Of a stretch of DNA of 39,991 nt, positions 22,589-32,221 are shown in pieces. Each line of letters opens with the position of its first letter. Position 1 is the stretch's first letter. The stretch comes from Prevotella sp. Its GTDB lineage: Bacteria > Bacteroidota > Bacteroidia > Bacteroidales > Bacteroidaceae. A program made the translations under genes and the position numbers. The DNA is taken from positions 1-39,991 of the forward strand of contig JAGCNO010000065.1 of NCBI GenBank assembly GCA_017645905.1, written 5' to 3'. The notes below the pieces were generated by a model, which was given only the letters and a program-made list of their open reading frames with translations, was not told where the DNA came from and did no database searches.

Positions 22589-24271
22589 TTATTTGGCGTA
22601 TTTTTCGATGAGCCCTTCTGCCTGCGGATCTCCCATCGACTGTGCTTTCTGCAGGTTTTTCAGTCCCTCTTCCTTCTCGCCTTTCAGACACTGGGCCAGC
22701 CCGAGGAAGAGGTATCCGTCGCTGTGGTCGGGAGCTGTGGCGATGCACTCCTTAGCCGTCTGTTCGGCCTCGTCGTATAGCCCTACGCGAACCTGCAGGG
22801 ATGCTTTCTCGGCGTAGTAGAGGTCGCTTTGCGGGTTCATGCTGATGGCCTTGTCGATGTCGTTGAGTGCCTGTTGGAAGAGCCTTCCGCTGACCTCTGC
22901 CTGGAAGCGCAGGTAGTAGAAACGGTCGTTGACCTGTGCGGCCATGAGCTGCTCGTATTCGTTGAGCAGGGTTGCTGCCTCGCGGTATCGCCCGGCCTCC
23001 ATCCGTGCCTGTGCTGAGGCGAGGAGATAGGGAGCGGCTTCTTTGAGATAGGGTTTAGAGAAGAGTGAGACGCAGCTGTCGAGCAGGGCTATCTGCGCCG
23101 TGGTGTCACCGGCGAGTACCTTGCAGCGTGAAGCTTCGTAGAAGAGTTCCGGCGAACGGAGGGGCGAGGTGAACAGCTCCTCGTAGACGGCGTAGGCCTC
23201 GTCGTAGCGTTTCTGGGCGAACATCACCATGCCTTCGTGCTGGCGGTAGACAGGCTGCGGATTGGCGGCGTAGGCGGCCTGTGCCTCGCTGAGGGCGTGC
23301 TCAAGTGTCCACGACTCATAGGGCGGTTCGGGACGGGTGAGCACCTTCTGATAGATGAGCCGTGAATAGCTGTAGTGCACCTCGTCGGGATTGTCGGTCA
23401 CACGTAGAGCCTCGGCCATGTCGCGGTCGGCCTGTTCGTAGTGGTCACTGTTGGCGGCCAGCTGTGCGCGGGCAATGTAGCCCTCTTGGCTCTTGGGAAA
23501 CTTCGCGATGAAGTCATCGATGAGCGTGGCGTACGCGGCGGAGTCCATTTGAGCGCCTGCCATGTATAGTGTGAGTTGGGCCTGAGCGATGTCATCGGGC
23601 AGGTCTTTCTTAATCTTCGTGGCACGCAGGGCAGGGTCGTTGATGCTCAGTCCGCTGATTCTCAGACTGTCGGCGAAGCGTGCGCTGACGGCGTAAGCAA
23701 CACCGGAGTTGTCGGTTTTGTAGGGCTGCTGCATGATGCCGATGACCAGGCCCTCGTCATCCATCAGTGGTGCTCCGGCAGTGCCTTCGGGCATGTCTAT
23801 GGCAATGGTGTAGTAGCCGTACTCTTGCTGCACGGTCTCTGTCTTGGTGATTTTACCCTGTGCCGGAGCCTTCGTCTCACGCCAAGGCAACAGCCACACC
23901 TGTGTCTCAGCTGGGGCCATACCTGGTGCCACGTCGAGAGGCTGTGTCTTAGTGGCATCTACGCGGAAACGGGCCACGTCGTAAGTGTCGTTGGCTCCAA
24001 GGATACAGCTCACGGCATGCTCTTTTCCCGCAGCATCGACAATCAGGGCACGGGCAGCACCCTTGAAGGGGGCGAAGCAGCTCATGGCCTCGCCGTCGCT
24101 GCCGACGTAGAACCCCGTGGCAGTGCCAACGAGTGTCCCTTCGTCGTTGAACGTCTTCAGCGTGAACACAGCCTTGGAGGCCTTCTTGGTCCAGCCGGGA
24201 GTTTGCGCCTCTGCGGGGCTAAATGAGAAATGAGAAATGAGAAATGATAAAGCTAATATCAGTCGTTTCAT
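22589..24271 (-). CDS. Secreted TPR protein with an inactive trypsin-like domain
   Basis: I start at ATG 24271 (560 aa), four bases after recN; ATG 24286 would overlap recN. A signal peptide ends at about SPAEAQ. Residues 30-215 have the trypsin-like protease fold (TGFYVGSDGEAM, DTYDVARF, GTAGAPLMDDEGLVIGI), but the His position reads FAPF (A67) and the Ser position GTAGAP (A165); only Asp98 remains. It is thus probably a pseudoprotease. About 240-560 are tetratricopeptide repeats, for example ALNDIDKAISMNPQSDLYYAEKAS. It likely acts as a periplasmic binding scaffold. A heptanucleotide repeat lies in its signal peptide. Confidence 0.85.
   Translation of the reverse strand: MKRLILALSFLISHFSFSPAEAQTPGWTKKASKAVFTLKTFNDEGTLVGTATGFYVGSDGEAMSCFAPFKGAARALIVDAAGKEHAVSCILGANDTYDVARFRVDATKTQPLDVAPGMAPAETQVWLLPWRETKAPAQGKITKTETVQQEYGYYTIAIDMPEGTAGAPLMDDEGLVIGIMQQPYKTDNSGVAYAVSARFADSLRISGLSINDPALRATKIKKDLPDDIAQAQLTLYMAGAQMDSAAYATLIDDFIAKFPKSQEGYIARAQLAANSDHYEQADRDMAEALRVTDNPDEVHYSYSRLIYQKVLTRPEPPYESWTLEHALSEAQAAYAANPQPVYRQHEGMVMFAQKRYDEAYAVYEELFTSPLRSPELFYEASRCKVLAGDTTAQIALLDSCVSLFSKPYLKEAAPYLLASAQARMEAGRYREAATLLNEYEQLMAAQVNDRFYYLRFQAEVSGRLFQQALNDIDKAISMNPQSDLYYAEKASLQVRVGLYDEAEQTAKECIATAPDHSDGYLFLGLAQCLKGEKEEGLKNLQKAQSMGDPQAEGLIEKYAK
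24221..24248. repeat. Heptanucleotide repeat (AAATGAG)4 in a signal peptide
   Basis: Three exact AAATGAG units and a fourth ending AAATGAT are in tandem within codons for LSFLISHFSFS of the pseudoprotease. Because seven is not a multiple of three, gain or loss of one unit would shift the frame. Confidence 0.85.
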
Positions 24272-24275
24272 GGTT

Positions 24276-25940
24276 TCAGTTTTCAATCTTCAACAGTTGT
24301 CTGGCGTTTGCTATGGCGGCGTCGGTAATGTTCGAGCCGCTTAGCATCTGAGCAATCTCGGTGACGCGCTCCTCGGGCGATAACAGCACCATGTGGCTGG
24401 TGGTGCCCTGTGGCGTCTCCTCCTTGTATACGCGGTAGTGGGTCGTTCCCAGCGCGGCTATCTGTGGCAGATGGGTGATGCTGATGACCTGTCGGCCTCC
24501 GGCGCCCATCTCAGCCATGATTTGAGCCATCTGCTCGGCAATCTTTCCGCTGACACCCGTGTCTATCTCGTCGAAGATGATGGTGGGAAGCTTTACTGCT
24601 CCGCTGATCATGGCTTTCAGGGCGAGCATCACACGGGCTATCTCACCTCCGCTGGCCACTTGGGCCACGGGCTGCAATGGCGTTGAGGTGTTGGCGCTGA
24701 AGAGGAAGGCCACCCGGTCTTGGCCCGAGCGTGTCAGTTCGGCCTGCTCCATCTGTGTCTCGAAGCGCACATGGGGCATGCCAAGGGGCACGAGCCTTTG
24801 CAGCATCTGCTTCTCGATGGCCTTGGCAGCCTTGCGGCGTATGGCGGTGAGGTCGTCGGCCAGTCGCTGGCAACCGGCTTTCTGCTTATCAACCTCGACA
24901 GTGAGTTCGGCCAGGGCCTCGTCGCTGTTCTCTATCGCGGAGAGCTTCTGTCGCAGCTCCTCCTGCATGGCGAGCAGTTGGGCGATGCTCTCGGCGTGGT
25001 ATTTCTTCTGCAGACTGTAGATGCGGTCCAGACGGTTGTTCACCGTGTCCATCTCCGCCGGGTCGAAGTCGATGTTCTCCAGACGGCTGCCCACTTCGGC
25101 AGCAACGTCCTTCAGTTCTATGTAACAACTGTCGGTGCGCTGTGCCAGCTCGTCGGCACCGGGCAGCACGTTGACTATGGATTGCAAGGCCGCCGTGGCT
25201 TTCTTCAGTTGGGAGACGATGCCGCGGTCGTCGCCCTGCAGGGCCTCCCCGGCGTCGTAGAGCGCGGCTTTGATGTCCTCGCTGTGGGTCATGGTGTCGC
25301 TGCGCTGCTCCAGCTCCTCCTGTTCGCCGTCCACGAGGCGGGCATCGGACAGTTCGTTATACTGGAACTGCAGGAAATCGGTGTTGCGGCTGTTCTGCTC
25401 GATGTCCTCTCGCAGCTGCTGCAGTTGTCTAAGCGTCTGCTGGTAGGTGGCGAAAGCCTGCTGGTAGGCCGTCAGCTGTTTCTCGCTCTGAGCGATAATG
25501 TCGAGCACGCTCAGCTGGAAATCGTGCTTGCTGAGCAGCAGGTTCTGGTGCTGCGAGTGTACGTCCATGAGCCTGTCGCCCAGCTCTTTGAGCATGGTCA
25601 GGGCCACGGGAGTGTCGTTGATGAAGGCACGGCTCTTGCCCTGTGCCGTCAGCTCGCGGCGTATGATGGTGTCCGTGGGGTCGAAGTCTATGTCGTTCTG
25701 CCGGAAAAAGTCCTCCATCTCGTAATGGGAGAGGTCGAAGTGCGCCTCTATGATGCAGCGGTCGGCCCCGGCCTTCACCGTCTTGGAGTCGGCCCTTTGC
25801 CCCAGCAGCAGCCCTATGGCTCCAAGGATGATGCTCTTACCCGCACCCGTCTCGCCCGTGATGACGGAGAATCCGCTGTGGAACTCCATGTCGAGCACGT
25901 CGATGAGCGCGTAGTTCTTTATATATAATTGTTGTAGCAT
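24276..25940 (-). CDS. recN: DNA repair ATPase RecN
   Basis: The 554-aa SMC-like protein starts MLQQLYIKNYALIDVLDMEF, with P-loop GETGAGKS (29-36), QRADSKTVKAGADRCIIEA and FINDTPVALTMLKELGDRLMDVHSQHQ. A long coiled-coil middle follows, then the C-terminal signature VASGGEIARVMLALK, Walker B PTIIFDEIDTGVSG and SITHLPQIAALG. RecN organises broken DNA ends for recombination. The length matches the family. The gene lies 12 bases after miaB and 4 before the pseudoprotease, in one operon. Confidence 0.96.
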   Translation of the reverse strand: MLQQLYIKNYALIDVLDMEFHSGFSVITGETGAGKSIILGAIGLLLGQRADSKTVKAGADRCIIEAHFDLSHYEMEDFFRQNDIDFDPTDTIIRRELTAQGKSRAFINDTPVALTMLKELGDRLMDVHSQHQNLLLSKHDFQLSVLDIIAQSEKQLTAYQQAFATYQQTLRQLQQLREDIEQNSRNTDFLQFQYNELSDARLVDGEQEELEQRSDTMTHSEDIKAALYDAGEALQGDDRGIVSQLKKATAALQSIVNVLPGADELAQRTDSCYIELKDVAAEVGSRLENIDFDPAEMDTVNNRLDRIYSLQKKYHAESIAQLLAMQEELRQKLSAIENSDEALAELTVEVDKQKAGCQRLADDLTAIRRKAAKAIEKQMLQRLVPLGMPHVRFETQMEQAELTRSGQDRVAFLFSANTSTPLQPVAQVASGGEIARVMLALKAMISGAVKLPTIIFDEIDTGVSGKIAEQMAQIMAEMGAGGRQVISITHLPQIAALGTTHYRVYKEETPQGTTSHMVLLSPEERVTEIAQMLSGSNITDAAIANARQLLKIEN

Positions 25941-25952
25941 AACTCTCGCTGT

Positions 25953-27317
<1,365 letters not shown>

Positions 27318-27325
27318 CGTGGCGG

Positions 27326-27356
27326 CAAAGGTACGAACATTTTTCGAGAATTCAAA
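27326..27356 (-). promoter_or_regulatory. Promoter of the miaB operon
   Basis: Minus-strand TTTG (27356-27353) and TACCTTTG (27333-27326) are 19 bases apart; the -7 box ends only 8 bases before the miaB ATG, so the transcript would be leaderless or nearly so. Confidence 0.7.
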
Positions 27357-27391
27357 ATGTTTCGCAAAGAAAATACGGGGTAGAAAGGAAG

Positions 27392-27428
27392 CAACCCGCT
27401 TGCTTCGGGGGTGAAGCGTTGCGGGTTG
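27392..27428 (-). terminator. Likely terminator of rpsO
   Basis: CAACCCGC (27392-27399) and GCGGGTTG (27421-27428) form a perfect 8-bp stem between rpsO and the miaB promoter. The downstream minus-strand sequence is CTTCCTTTCT, pyrimidine-rich rather than a clean T-run. Confidence 0.5.
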
Positions 27429-27488
27429 CAGGGAAAAGAGGGGGAAGATGTTTCAGAGAAATCTTCTTCTTCCGACATCCATCGCCGA

Positions 27489-27758
27489 TTACTTACGCAG
27501 GCCGAGGGCCTTGATGATGGCGCGGTAGCGGTTGATGTCGTTGACGTAGAGATACTTCAGGAGCTTGCGGCGGCGTCCTACCATCATGGTCAGCGAACGA
27601 GCAGTGACGTTGTCCTTGTGGTTCTTCTTCAGGTGCTCGGTGAGGTGCTTGATGCGGTAGGTGAAGAGAGCGATCTGGCTCTCTGCGCTGCCAGTGTCTG
27701 TGGCCGACTGGCCGTACTGTGTGAAGATCTCAGTCTTTTTTGCTTTGTCGAGATACAT
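27489..27758 (-). CDS. rpsO: 30S ribosomal protein S15
   Basis: The 89-aa protein has the exact family length and motifs: GSAESQIALFTYRIKHLTEH, LKKNHKDNVTARSLTMMVGR and RRKLLKYLYVNDINRYRAII. It binds the 16S rRNA central domain early in 30S assembly. It has its own promoter and leader and stands alone. Confidence 0.97.
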   Translation of the reverse strand: MYLDKAKKTEIFTQYGQSATDTGSAESQIALFTYRIKHLTEHLKKNHKDNVTARSLTMMVGRRRKLLKYLYVNDINRYRAIIKALGLRK

Positions 27759-27878
27759 TGTTTGAAATAGTGATTAATTGTTTTGTGCCTATACATTCAG
27801 ACGGACGTCGCGCCGCCTTAATCATAGCGGTTACGTCGCCTGATGCACCGGATTTTCCGGAAAGCGGCTGCAAAGGTA
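27759..27878 (-). promoter_or_regulatory. rpsO promoter and structured leader
   Basis: TACCTTTG (27878-27871, minus strand) gives a leader of about 105 bases. The leader can fold, for example CCGG-AAAAT-CCGG near its start and ACGT-containing arms further on. Leaders of rpsO are often bound by S15 to control its own synthesis; here this is inference. Confidence 0.45.
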
Positions 27879-27955
27879 CTGCTTTTCCCGTGAGTGGAGA
27901 AATAAGCGGGGAGAAAACCATTCTGCTTTAGATATTTTTAACGAATAAGGAGGCT

Positions 27956-27993
27956 AAAAGGCGGCCGCATCCTTTCGGAGACAGCCGCCTTTT
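27956..27993 (-). terminator. Terminator of the small peptide gene
   Basis: AAAAGGCGGC (27956-27965) and GCCGCCTTTT (27984-27993) form a perfect 10-bp stem 19 bases after the stop codon of the small gene at 28012. Confidence 0.8.
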
Positions 27994-28011
27994 CAATTCT
28001 ATGGGTGGATT

Positions 28012-28218
28012 TTAGAAGTCTTCCTCCTCTTCGTCGTCCCAGACGGAGCGGCGCGAGAGGTTACCGCTGGTTGCATCGGTTGTGTTCGTCTCTTCATTGG
28101 GGTTGAAGCCCTTAGGATTTTCGCCATCGCCGAGTAAACCATTGGAAATGGCCAGAAGATGAATGCCGGTGGTGAGCACGACGTTTTCCGTTGTCGGTTT
28201 CTGATATATTGCTTTCAT
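28012..28218 (-). CDS. Small Prevotella-type peptide of unknown function
   Basis: From ATG 28218 the product is 68 aa: MKAIYQKPTTENVVLTTGIH, then LLAISNGLLGDGENPKG and an acidic end SVWDDEEEEDF. It is of the kind of short proteins seen many times in Prevotella genomes, with a K-x-Y-x-x-P-x-x-x-x-V opening, a middle glycine-rich part and an SR..VWDDE end. No signal peptide is evident. The function is not known; the opening and short length recall leader or secreted-peptide precursors. It follows the large secreted protein gene by 42 bases and shares its terminator. Confidence 0.75.
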   Translation of the reverse strand: MKAIYQKPTTENVVLTTGIHLLAISNGLLGDGENPKGFNPNEETNTTDATSGNLSRRSVWDDEEEEDF

Positions 28219-28260
28219 AATCATTATTCTTTATTGTTTTTGATACTAATCTATTCGCAT

Positions 28261-31200
28261 TTACTTCACCACGACCTTCTTGCCGTTGATGATGTAGAGA
28301 CCCTTCTGAGCCTTCATGACACGCTGTCCCTGCAGGTTGAAGATCTCGCCGTTAAGGTTCTTCTCAGCTGCAATACCCTCGATGGCGGTAGCCTCGCCGT
28401 CAAGAGCGATGAAGCTGCGAGCACCGGAGATAGCATCGATGTAGGCGGTATTGGCACCCACAGTGAAGCTTTCAGCTGAGGTCTTGTAGAAGCCCACGCC
28501 TATTTCGGGGTCGTTCATCAGTACGAAGATACCCTTCTTGTTGATTGTGGTCTCACTGAGAACACCGATGAGAGCGTTGCCAGTAGCGTCGGTTGCACCT
28601 TCTCCAGTGATAGTCTCCATCTTCACCTTGTATGTACCTTCAGGGGCTTTCAGCAGCAGACCGGTATTAGCAGGAGCGTTGGTCACCTCATAGAATTTCA
28701 CCTCGTTGCCTTCTACCTTAGCGATGTAAGCTTGCACGCCAGTGCCATCGAAATTGAGTGCGTAGGGTGAGCAGTAAGTGGCATAACCGGCACCGCTAAT
28801 GTTCTTGTAGATGGACATAGCTTCTGTGATACTGTTGTCGGCAGGATTGAAGCTGATGGCAATGTCGTAGGTGCCAGCCATCGAGATTCCTATTACTCTA
28901 TTATCTCCATCAGGATACCAACTGGTTTTTCCGCCAAGATCCTTCATCACCTTGTACTCCTGATTGGCAGAAAGTACCTTGCCTTCCAGGTTCAGCGTGT
29001 AAGTGCCATCATTGTTCTTAGTCATCATCTGAGCATCGGATGCTTCCCAATTGCCGAAGAGGTTCTCACTCATCACAAAGTAATTAAGGTCGCAAACATA
29101 GGCATAGCCATCTTCCCAATCGAGGTCGCCGGTCTGCTCCTTGTCGGGGTCATCCTTACCGTTGTTGAAGATAATCTTCTCAGGAGCTACGGTACCCTTA
29201 ACAGACTCGAAGTTTACGGTATAGACACCGTCGGTAGCCTCCAGCTTTGTGCCAGGCCATTCGCCGAGGAAGTTCTTCTGACCCTCCGTCCAGACAAAAG
29301 CATAGACCTCTTCCCAATCGAGATTGTTGGTGGTGAAAGTAGCGGTGTGTGTCTCTGTTACGGGAACGGCCTCCACGTCGAGTGAGTTCGTCAGCACGTC
29401 GGCCTTGATGGTCAGATTGTAGTAGCCACCGACCTCCTCAGGAGTCCAAGTCTTGTTGCCAGAAGCGGGAAGCTGATAGCTATTATCCCACGTCTTATTG
29501 GCACGCAGTTTATATTCATAAGCCGACTGCGTGGCATGGAATTCATCCGTGAAGGTATAGCTGTACATTCCCATGAGGCCTTCGGTCATCTCCTTGTCCT
29601 CAACTTCCCAACCACCGACCAGCGGGCCAATGATGCCGTAAGTGTCGGGGTCGCTCTCCCTGTAGAGGTACATGCCGGTGACGGTCACGTTGCCATAGTT
29701 GGCACCCTTGATAGCGTTCAGGTTTACAATACCCTTGTCTGTCAGCATCTGCTTCAGGTCAACGATATAGGTGTTGCCTTCGTTAGAGAAATACTTTGAA
29801 TGCCATGAATTGGCATCGCCCTTAGTGTTGTCAATGAGGTGAGACTGGGTCTCATCGGCGTTCCACTGACCCTCATCCACGTCGCGATTGAACAAGAAGC
29901 GCGGAGTGCCGGCAGAGACAGTGACAATGAGTTTGTCGTACTGACGGAGGTTAGCATAGTTTAGCTTGTCAACGCTGGAATCGCCGAAAGGCTGACCAGT
30001 AGATGTTCCCACTACGGCTTGGTGCCAGTCAAGTGAAGTTCTGCTGGTGGGATTCCGTACTGCATCCCACTGGAAGAAGTCCTCGGCCACGAGCTCACGG
30101 TAGCCCTCAGCAATCTGCAGTCCGCTGACGGCAGCGTCCAGTGCCTCTTCGGCAGCTGTCAGGCTCTCTGCGGTGGAATTGGTAGCAAGGATAGCGGCCT
30201 CGGCAGCAGCGATGGCATCCTGAAGAGCCTCATAACTGGCTGCGCTATAGAATGTGTTTGAATAGCGGCTTGCTTCGGCAATCTTCTCACGCAAGGCTTT
30301 CCTCTGGGCGAGGAAGGGTTTCTCGACCAAGGTGATGTGGTTCACTTGTGCTTTTGCTCCAGGAGTACTGGCCTTCACGCCATTGATATGAATATAGGTG
30401 GCACCCTCCTGTGCAGTATAGACATCAGCCATGTTGAGCGTACCCACGCCATCTTTGATGGTCACATAGAACTGGTAAGTACCGCTTGCATACTCGGCAC
30501 GGTTGATGAACAGACGCACAGTGCCGTCAGGACCGTAGAGCTTCACTGCGCTATAGTCTGTGGCATCGATGTAAGAGAGATTGCCATTATTAGGGCCGGC
30601 ATCGGTGCCATAGATGGGGGCATCAGTTTCAATACCGAGATTGTTGGCGCAACCCTGTCCTTGATTAACCCAAGGTAAAGTGTTGATTTCCACCTCGCCG
30701 TCGGGGAGAATGAACGGATCAGGCTCCGGGAATGTAATGGCAGAGCCACTGACGGTAATTTTACTCAGGTTGAGAGTGGTGTTCCAAGACTGGGCCTTGA
30801 CTCCGTTGAGGTGGATATATTGCGCCAGAGGCTGCTTAGTGAGGACGGTGTTGCAGTCAAAGGTGGCAACGCCATTAACATCTAATGTAACACTGAAGGT
30901 GTATTTATCGGTTACGTCGCCGGTCTCTTCACGGTTGATGAACAGGCGTGCTGTCTGACCGGCCGTACCATAGAGTTTAATGGTGCCGTAAGCCGACACA
31001 TCAACATATGAGATGTTTGTACCACCAGCATCAGTACCGTAAACGGTGCCGCCGTTTACATTGTTGAAATCTTGTGTGCAACCCTGCGCTTTTTGAACCC
31101 AAGGAAGAGTGGTGATGTCAGTTTCACCCTGCGCTTTTACCCCTCCCACTCCTGCTGTGAGCAGTACCAGGGTAAGCATTAGTTTCATAATTTTTTGCAT
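28261..31200 (-). CDS. Large secreted multidomain protein, probably glucan-binding
   Basis: The 979-aa protein has a signal peptide (MQKIMKLMLTLVLLTAGVGG, cleavage after VKAQ). Two similar modules follow at about 25-155 and 170-295, both opening INTLPWV/ITTLPWV with GQGC. A helical FIVAR-like segment (297-363) precedes several beta modules, including one at about 618-705 with WEEVYAFVWTEG and FLGEWPGTKLE that resembles starch-binding CBM26 or SusE/F-type domains. The end (FNLQGQRVMKAQKGLYIING, then KKVVVK) is the common Prevotella C-terminal tail, similar to type IX secretion signals. It is probably a surface protein that holds polysaccharide. No catalytic motif is seen. Confidence 0.83.
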   Translation of the reverse strand: MQKIMKLMLTLVLLTAGVGGVKAQGETDITTLPWVQKAQGCTQDFNNVNGGTVYGTDAGGTNISYVDVSAYGTIKLYGTAGQTARLFINREETGDVTDKYTFSVTLDVNGVATFDCNTVLTKQPLAQYIHLNGVKAQSWNTTLNLSKITVSGSAITFPEPDPFILPDGEVEINTLPWVNQGQGCANNLGIETDAPIYGTDAGPNNGNLSYIDATDYSAVKLYGPDGTVRLFINRAEYASGTYQFYVTIKDGVGTLNMADVYTAQEGATYIHINGVKASTPGAKAQVNHITLVEKPFLAQRKALREKIAEASRYSNTFYSAASYEALQDAIAAAEAAILATNSTAESLTAAEEALDAAVSGLQIAEGYRELVAEDFFQWDAVRNPTSRTSLDWHQAVVGTSTGQPFGDSSVDKLNYANLRQYDKLIVTVSAGTPRFLFNRDVDEGQWNADETQSHLIDNTKGDANSWHSKYFSNEGNTYIVDLKQMLTDKGIVNLNAIKGANYGNVTVTGMYLYRESDPDTYGIIGPLVGGWEVEDKEMTEGLMGMYSYTFTDEFHATQSAYEYKLRANKTWDNSYQLPASGNKTWTPEEVGGYYNLTIKADVLTNSLDVEAVPVTETHTATFTTNNLDWEEVYAFVWTEGQKNFLGEWPGTKLEATDGVYTVNFESVKGTVAPEKIIFNNGKDDPDKEQTGDLDWEDGYAYVCDLNYFVMSENLFGNWEASDAQMMTKNNDGTYTLNLEGKVLSANQEYKVMKDLGGKTSWYPDGDNRVIGISMAGTYDIAISFNPADNSITEAMSIYKNISGAGYATYCSPYALNFDGTGVQAYIAKVEGNEVKFYEVTNAPANTGLLLKAPEGTYKVKMETITGEGATDATGNALIGVLSETTINKKGIFVLMNDPEIGVGFYKTSAESFTVGANTAYIDAISGARSFIALDGEATAIEGIAAEKNLNGEIFNLQGQRVMKAQKGLYIINGKKVVVK

Positions 31201-31301
31201 GATAGTTTTGTTTTAGTTAATAATATGAATATGTAGGTTTTTTAGTATTCTTTCCGTCGGTTTTCCCCGTAGGCTTGACGGGAAAAGGGCATTACAGGGT
31301 G

Positions 31302-31309
31302 CAAAGATA
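31302..31309 (-). promoter_or_regulatory. -7 element of the large secreted protein gene
   Basis: TATCTTTG on the minus strand predicts a leader of about 95 bases. The -33 element is unclear. The rest of 31201-31660 is non-coding and holds the 22-bp array and the hsp20 terminator. Confidence 0.45.
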
Positions 31310-31477
31310 CTTACTTTTTGAATATCGACCAAGAAATTTTTAATATTTTTGATGGTTGGGGCTTAAAAATGCGGCGTGGGAGGCTGATTGTAGGGAATTA
31401 TGCTTCACTACTTGCGAAACTTGAATTCATCATTGTATCTAAGGAGTTCAGGAGTTCGGGCGTTTTGGAGGGTTGGA

Positions 31478-31565
31478 GAAAGAACGGCTTCTTCTCATCG
31501 AAAGAACGGCTTTTTCAAATCGAAAGAACGGCTTTTTCGGGTTGAAAGAACGGCTCTTTCTCTGA
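31478..31565. repeat. 22-bp tandem repeat array, four units
   Basis: Units start at 31478, 31500, 31522 and 31544, each with GAAAGAACGGCT followed by a variable pyrimidine-rich end. Period and conserved half are the same as in the array at 16310-16441. It lies between the terminator of hsp20 and the promoter of the large secreted protein gene. Confidence 0.9.
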
Positions 31566-31602
31566 GAGGTGTCGGCTCAAGGTCTGAGGGGTGACAACGA
31601 AA

Positions 31603-31633
31603 AACGCCCGCAGTTGCTGTCTCTGCGGGCGTT
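31603..31633 (-). terminator. Terminator of hsp20
   Basis: AACGCCCGCAG (31603-31613) and CTGCGGGCGTT (31623-31633) form a perfect 11-bp stem; on the minus strand it continues TTTCGTTG. Confidence 0.8.
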
Positions 31634-31660
31634 GCTTGGCCGGTTTTGGCCGCTGTGCTG

Positions 31661-32089
31661 TTATCCTATTTCAATCTGTCGGCTGACTTTCACCTTCTGT
31701 TCCTCGTGCTTGGGCAGCTCTACGGTGAGTACGCCGTGCTCTACGCGGGCCTTGATCTGGTCCTTTTCTACGTCGTCGGGCAGGATGAGGGTCTGCTCGT
31801 ACTTCGAGTATGAGAACTCGCGGCGCAGGTAGCGGGCGTTCTTGTCCTCGTCTTTCTTTTCTTCCTTCTGCTCCATCTTGACGATGAGGTTGCCCTCGTC
31901 GTTGATGTGCACGTTGAAGTCTTCCTTCTTCATTCCGGGAGCTGCGAGCTCCACGATGTAGGCCTTGTCGGTCTCTTTTACGTTGATGGCCGGGGCGGTC
32001 TGATTGGCCTTGGGCATGAAATCGGTGTCGAACAGGTCGTTGAATACGCTGGGCAGCCAGGCTGCGTTTCGTCTCATCATTGGTGTCAT
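31661..32089 (-). CDS. Small heat shock protein, Hsp20/alpha-crystallin family
   Basis: The 142-aa chaperone has the alpha-crystallin domain from about 33: APAINVKETDKAYIVELAAP, GMKKEDFNVHINDEGNLIV, RREFSYSKYEQTLILPDDV and the end HGVLTVELPK. The N-terminus (MRRNAAWLPSVFNDLFDTDF) is the usual Bacteroidota version. It holds unfolding proteins during stress. AGGAGG eight bases before the ATG is a strong ribosome binding site, unusual for this group and fitting a gene that must be made quickly. It has its own upstream region and terminator. Confidence 0.95.
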   Translation of the reverse strand: MTPMMRRNAAWLPSVFNDLFDTDFMPKANQTAPAINVKETDKAYIVELAAPGMKKEDFNVHINDEGNLIVKMEQKEEKKDEDKNARYLRREFSYSKYEQTLILPDDVEKDQIKARVEHGVLTVELPKHEEQKVKVSRQIEIG

Positions 32090-32097
32090 AGTTTTGT

Positions 32098-32204
32098 CCT
32101 CCTAATTGTTTTTTTATTTGTTGTTGTTGATTGTTTTCTGAGCGTTGCTCACCTTCTGTTAAGCAATAAAGATGCCAGCGCTCATAGGAAGGACAAAATG
32201 ACAG
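32098..32204 (-). promoter_or_regulatory. Upstream region of hsp20 with strong RBS and possible stress promoter
   Basis: AGGAGG lies at 32103-32098 (minus strand). Further up are TGAGC-GTT-GCTCA (32139-32151), a small palindrome, and TGTCATTTTGTC (32203-32192), a TGTC repeat. No ordinary TAnnTTTG box is found, so control by another factor is possible. Confidence 0.4.
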
Positions 32205-32221
32205 AACGGGCAGACAGATTG

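Noticed and set aside
24720-25928. 402-aa plus-strand frame opposite recN
   Set aside because: The recN protein on the other strand has all family motifs; the shadow frame is valine/leucine/histidine-rich without recognisable features.
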